NCBI GenBank assembly: GCA_002694245.1
Contig: NZLM01000097.1
Location: 1 to 7,989 of the forward strand
Reading direction: 5' to 3'
DNA length: 7,989 bases
Source: Methanobacteriota archaeon
GTDB lineage: Archaea > Thermoplasmatota > Poseidoniia > Poseidoniales > Poseidoniaceae
Shown: in pieces, positions 1 to 6,100 of the stretch
Numbering within the stretch: the first letter of the stretch is position 1
Layout: every line of letters begins with the position of its first letter
The notes under the pieces: model-generated
Seen by the model: only the letters and a program-made list of their open reading frames with translations
Databases searched by the model: none
Told to the model about the DNA's origin: nothing
Program-made: the position numbers and the translations under genes

Positions 1-113
1 CCTAAAACCTCTGCATGACGCTTAAGTCGATCAACGTGTAAATCTAGGTGGAAAAGAATGCCGTCTCTTGCACGGACAGTAGTAAAAACTGAACTCTTTG
101 GTCCTTCCATCAT
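1..113 (-). CDS. Class IV PLP-dependent aminotransferase / aminodeoxychorismate lyase-like protein, N-terminal fragment (3' partial)
   Basis: Starting at ATG 111-113 (a second ATG follows at 108-110), 37 codons are visible before the left edge. The peptide contains VFTTVRARDGILFHLDLH followed by VDRLKRHAEVLG. This matches the N-terminal pattern of fold-type IV PLP enzymes: a strand with F-x-T-x-R, an acidic-Gly turn, then H-x-x-R-L in the first helix. Family members include branched-chain aminotransferase (transamination of Leu/Ile/Val with 2-oxoglutarate), D-amino-acid aminotransferase and 4-amino-4-deoxychorismate lyase (releases p-aminobenzoate and pyruvate). The T-T-V-R wording and short N-terminus look closer to the lyase type than to the longer EGIRAY type of branched-chain enzymes, but the catalytic Lys and substrate residues lie outside the window, so the reaction cannot be assigned. 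The gene starts 4 bases after the upstream stop, implying cotranscription. An in-frame ATG at 129-131, directly after a TAG, is an alternative start. Confidence 0.8.
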   Translation of the reverse strand, partial: MMEGPKSSVFTTVRARDGILFHLDLHVDRLKRHAEVL

Positions 114-131
114 AAAATCACAACAAGTCAT
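108..131 (-). other. Gene junction with three candidate start codons for the downstream gene
   Basis: The giant gene stops with TGA at 118-120, and the next frame offers ATG at 129-131 (14-base overlap), 111-113 and 108-110. The 129-131 ATG is immediately preceded by an in-frame TAG and would add the residues MTCCDF. The later pair gives a length more usual for class IV enzymes, so I prefer 111-113. No purine-rich ribosome binding site is evident before any of them, which fits initiation by translational coupling or archaeal-style weak Shine-Dalgarno use. No promoter or terminator is visible here. Confidence 0.55.
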
Positions 132-3100
132 CTAGGAAGGAAGTGTCTATTCCGGGCTGAGATTGCTGACTTGGCTGAGACCATCTCTGGGGCTGTGCTT
201 CTTGGGGCTGTTGTACCCTTTCTGATGAAGAATAGATATCGCTCTGTTGTTTAGGTTGTATGGCTGGAGGTGGCGCCACTGGAGGGGCAACTTGACCTCC
301 AAAACTACCTACGTCATCCCAGCCATCTCTAGCCTGAATTCCCCAGGTTGCTTCTTGCAATTCCCATTCTCTATTCTTAGCAGGCTTCCTACCTCTGCCT
401 CTGACCAATAGCAATAGCAGGAGTAGTGTAATCAGAATCATTCCAGCAATGATCATGTTATCTGTAGTCAATAATTCTCCGAAGTTAGTTGTGGAAGACT
501 CATCATCAGAATCACTGTCTCCTTCAGATGAGCTTCCTGGTGAATCAACTCTTGTCGAATCAATGATTTGTTTATCATAAACTCGGTCACTTGCAGACAC
601 TCCTACCCACCAAGTAGTCTCGGTATCGAGGTCGGGGAAATTCTGTTTGGTTATCGTGAAACTGTTTGAGACACTGGTACGACCAACACTTTCAGCATCT
701 CCGATATCATTGAACTGAGTGTCTGATATCAATACTAGGTAGTCTATGACACTTGCATCATCGGTATAGTCCCAGGTAACTACAATGCTGTCATCAATCC
801 AAACTGCCCTAACATTCTGAATGTCCGGCAGATCTCCTCCGACATTATCGACATCGTCATCGATCGCTATTGCACTTGAAGTTACCAGTTTGTCAGTGTA
901 CGCATTTCCAGACCAGTCAACTGGAACAACAGCAACGTTTACTGGCATATTTCTAACTACTTCAACGTCAAGGTATAGCATATCAATCACCAATGGCAAT
1001 GATGGTGTGCGAGAAAGATTTGCAATTGGAGTTTTCACGTTACCATTTACGCCAACAGATGTGAATGTGAATGCCGCAGCATATACCTCATAGTATGCAA
1101 CATCACTATCTTGCGATAGTTCAAATTCTAGAAGAACCGCTGAACCGTCGTCTGCTGGCCTATCATACAGGTTTAGCTCAGAAAGCCTCTCGGGTGGCGT
1201 TGTGTCTAGGTTATTATCAATTGGAGTGACCATAGCAGTGTTTAATTCGTCGAGGTGAACATTTCCTTTGATGTCGTGCACAGTTACAGTCACGTACAAT
1301 TCAATGTTAGGAATAATCTGTTTGGGAATACTTGTGGACAAACTGTTACCGCCATACAATGCGGTATTTACAGTCAAATTAATTGGACTCTTGGAGGTAT
1401 CAATCCATTGTCTATCCATGACAATACATCCACAGATTCCTGGTTCGGTTCCTGCAATGGGCCAAAATTCGGTCAAATCGTCTAGTGGATATTCAGACAC
1501 CCATACAACGTAGTAATCGAAATCATCAACCTCTGAAGGAGCCCATGAAATGTCGATTGCGGTTCCATCATCATCAGGATGATCCCACGCATTCAATTCA
1601 GAAATTCTCTCGGGCTCTGTAGCACCGTTGATATTATTGACATACGGAGTAACTTCCAGAATTGTAACATCTCCAGTATCGCCATTTAGGAATTTGTCAT
1701 ATGCGACAGCACCAATCCAGTATGGCTGACCGTCAATAAGCGAATCCTCACCAATCGAGTCGACGATGGTCATGTTTGTTTCGCAATCAGGAACTATAGC
1801 AGCTTCTTGCATCTGATCTACATTAGTTGGCTGGAAGTCAACACTAGTGTCAGCAGGCATCATGAATACAGTAACAAATGCGCAATCTTCAGCAACTGAC
1901 AAATCCCAGCCGATCTGGACTCTTCCTCCGTCATCATTGGGGACATCTTCAGCCCAGACACCAGTTAATTTGGGAGGCGGAATTCCGTCATCTATTCCTC
2001 CTGTCGGTACAACTGGTCCAATGATTGTTGGATTGGCAAGGTCCTCTTGGCCAGCAAAGTCAACACAAGTAAAGGCAAGCCAGTGCGCCTTACCTGCCTC
2101 TAACATCAGGTAGCTGCTATTTCCAGTCTGTGGTAGAATTTCGCTATGTACATCCATACCCAGTACGTTAGTGATCTCTGTTGTGGAAGCATATACTCTG
2201 GTACTGGCAAGGTCAAGTGCTTGGCATCTAGCCCATTCAGCTAGAACTTCTCCATCTTCTGCGACTATTCCATCTCCTGTTCTAGCGTCTGCCCAAGCAG
2301 GAGACATTGGCACTTCGTCTGAAGGAGATGCAGGCCCGAAAGGAGCAGATGGAGTACCAAATCTTCCATCGTTGTACTCTACAACAACAGTTGCATAATA
2401 TTCCACTCCATCTTGAAGAGACTGACCGTTTATTGACGAAATTTCAGCCTGTAGTCTAGAATGCAGACCTACCGATGCGTCAGCAGGCCTTGGCTGAAGA
2501 TCAGCAGCTGTAGGTTGACTATCCCAAGGGCCTTCATTCAGGTAAACTAGGTACCTTGCAAAGTCCTCATCATGCACAAGTGTCCAGTTTGCCATCAAAG
2601 TCTGTCCCCCATCATCGGGTCTGTCCCATAGAGATAGACCTTGGACTGGGGTTTCAGTTCGAAGCCAGTCATAGGTTAGTCTTACCCACATTGTACCGTT
2701 AGAAGGTGAATTTAGATTCAGGGTGATGTGTCTAGTACCGTTTAGTAGGATACCATTGTCTACTATGTACTGCATACTTGTTTGGAGTGTTGGATCATTG
2801 GACAGGTTAAGCGTTGAATTCCACTTCATATCGACTAATTTAGCCCATGTTGCTGCACCATCTACAGGCGATGAGAATGTTAGGGGGACTGTTTGCATCA
2901 GTACTCCGTGAGGTCCAGATACTCCATCATCTGAAAGTGTAACAGAGTTAGATGGATTGACCACAGGGACTTGCATTCCTGGGTGAGTATATTCTGTTAC
3001 ATCTTGGAATTGTAATTCGAATCCTAAAGACAGAGGGTCCGCTCTTCTAAGAGTAGTAGAATCGGTTTCTTGGCCAGAATTCAAGTCCCACATCCTCAAA

Positions 3101-6100
3101 CCAGATGTTGTTGAAACTATTACGTAGGAATTTGAAATAACGCTGCCTCCGTTTGTCTCGAATGCTGAATATCTTCCAACCACAGAGTTACCATTTAGGC
3201 CTGATTGGACTACTGTGGCACCATTTTCTCCCACAGCAATAAGGTAGGATCCATCTGACCTCATACTGTAAACAGGCCAATCCTCCATTGAGAAAACATT
3301 GACGCCAGAGTTGAACTGGCCATTGCTAGCAACCCAGTGCACTAGTGGTCCAGTTTCTGTAGCAACATGAATTCCCCATGTGTCTGAGGTTATTGCTGTA
3401 ACATAATTTGATGGTAATTGGTCAAATTGATGTTGTGCTATTACAGATACTGGTCCATATTCTAGCTGAGATATGCCTGGTCTTTCCGTCCCTCTTCCGT
3501 CATGAGAGACGAATATATTCTCGACAGCAGTTCCAGACTGGTTTACGATTGAAACTGCTAATCCCCATGTAGAACTACCCATTAGTCCGTTACTTGAATC
3601 GTAGTTAGCGAAAGTTTTGGCATTAGAGTCGTAATGCGAGATACCAAGGGGCGTTGCCATCCAAAGGTTTCCTGAGGAATCTTCTAGAATATCTTCAACA
3701 TTGGAAATTGGTAAACCGTCCAAAGCTGTCCAAGCAGTTTCCCATTTATCACCAGAAGCATTCCACCTTGCAACTCCATTATCGGTGGCTATGTAGACAG
3801 TTTCTTGGCCGGTAGATTGAGATATTTGAGTTACAAACCCGTTTACATTGTTAGATGGGAGTCCAGCAAGTAGTCTACCTGCGGTGTAGGAATTTGTTGT
3901 AGTATTGAAAATCTGAACCCCAGCAGATGAGGACCCTGAGCCCTGTAATCCAATGAACAAATCAGATCCAACTAATTTCATCTCGTCTTGGAAATTGTGA
4001 ATCCCTGTTGGCAGTATGCTCATTACTCCTGTTGTGGTATCAAGCAATCTCAGTCCTCTGTTGTTACTAGCCAGATACAGGTCTGTGCCAACAAGTTCGA
4101 TATCTGTTACAACTGCATTTGAAGGAACACTCCAACCTTTTTGCCATTCAACAGAACCGTTGGACAATATCTCGCCCTGTAAAACTCCGGAGCCAGTATT
4201 TTGCCATGAAGATGAAGCAACCCAGATGTGAGTTTGATTACCAGCAATCGATGTTACCTGACCGCTTACAAGGTTGGGTAACGAATGAATTGTGTTCTGA
4301 CCAAGTTGGCCAAGAGTGAAAACTTGCGAGTATCCAGAGGTTCCACCAGCCTGTCCTACAAGCCACTCTGTGCCCAACCAATCGATTGATGAAACGGGCG
4401 CACCAGTTGAAAGTATGCTAGCAGTCCCAACAGAGGCGCTATTCGCAGAGAGTACAATGTATCCTCCGCCTATTGGGTTGTCACCCTCTGTACCAATGTC
4501 ATAGCCTACAACCAATTTACCAGCTGCGAATTCCATAGCGCCCCACCACACAGGGTCAGTAGGTATACCGTGAGTTGAAGCGCTTAGACTGGTTAACCAT
4601 TGGTCATTGTTGTAGTCATATCTGGAGATAGGCTCTTCATCGTCATGATAGCCGATGTAGAGTATATTGTTAGAATCATCACATGCTACGGCTGCAGTGC
4701 TTCCATCGTCAAGACCAGTAGAGGTTGTTATTGATGATTCAACGGTTCCGGATTCTAGGTCGATGCGAGCGATTCCTCCGTTATTGGCAAATATGCTGAC
4801 GTGCATCATCCCGTCACACATAGTCATACCAATCGGATATCCGTTCGGTATACCGTTACTTCCGGTATCATAAGATGACCACACACCATTTGAGTCCAAG
4901 TGAAGAATCTCTCCATCTAATCCTTGCCATCCTTGATTACCGGCAGTTCCTACAACTAAGTCTGTTCCATTAGACCATAACTCGTAAACTCCATCATTTG
5001 CAGAGTTAGGCAACCCGTTACCAGGTGTCCATGTAGATAGCCATTGATTGGTAGTTTCGTCAAACCTAGCAACACCATCTTCTGTTGCAAACATGATCTC
5101 GCCGTCGAATTCGACAATTTCTCTAATCGGGAACTCAAGTTCATCCCACTCGCCTAATTTTGTTCCAGATGCAGAGTATGCTTCGACCTTTTCTTCGCCC
5201 CAAGATATCCATTCAACGCCTGTTGATGATATGAACGATGTGACCCTATTTACAGCGCCGCCTGGAAGGATTTCTGATTGCCAAGAGTCACTTGTTAAGT
5301 TGTACATGGCAATACCTCCGCTTCCTTCGGTATTCCACCACTGGCCACTTGCTACTGAAGCATAAAGGATATCACCGATGATTCTCATTCCGTAGATGTC
5401 TCCTCCGTTTTCGTCTAGTTGCTGACCCACATCTAGCAAAGGTTTGGTTGTGTAATTTACAATGTCTATTCTGAAGACGCTATCAGACGAGTACTGTTGA
5501 TGATAATACATAGTATCTCCATAGACCGCCAAATCGTATGGATCGCCACTACCTGTGTACAAGCTTCCAGTTTTCTCGATATCATAAACTTCAGAGCCTG
5601 TGGTGGTATTGAGCAGTTGGAATCCATCTGATCCACCAATCCAAATTTGTCCTGGTCTAATATCTGCAGCAATGGTTGTTATGTCTCCATTACCTCCATC
5701 CAAAACAAAATTAGATTCAGTCCAAGTTGGTAACCAATTATTGTTTGTTATATCGTATCTTGCAACACCAATACCGTTTAGCCCAATGTATGCGATGTTG
5801 TCTATGACTTCTACAAGTGCGTTATCTGTGTCTTCTCCAGCCTCCCAAGTATCAACCACATTCATCGATGATTTATCGATTAGACCTACACCATTTGTTG
5901 TGCCACCAAAGATTGTAGTGCTGTTCATGCCGATAGCATACACTCCCCAGTTGGGCATTCCGTCTTGTGCATTTACACATTCCTGAATAGCGGTCTGAGT
6001 GTATTCACAAACTCCAATATTTGTTGCTGAGTATGCTGTACTTCCATCAAATACGAATCCGAAGTGCTGAGATGGTTGTAAGTTCCAGCTGCCGCCTCTG

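Noticed and set aside
114..120. Possible transcription terminator between the two genes
   Set aside because: Only four bases separate the genes. The TTTT run on the minus strand is too short and no hairpin precedes it.
401..456. Leu-rich helix considered as an N-terminal signal peptide or the start of a separate membrane protein
   Set aside because: It is in frame with the giant protein and lies 94 residues before its stop. It is preceded by an acidic linker and followed by basic residues, which fits a C-terminal anchor.
4956..5672. Two short minus-strand open frames at 4956-5144 and 5466-5672
   Set aside because: They overlap the giant gene in a shifted frame and their translations show no recognisable domain. 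They are frame shadows.
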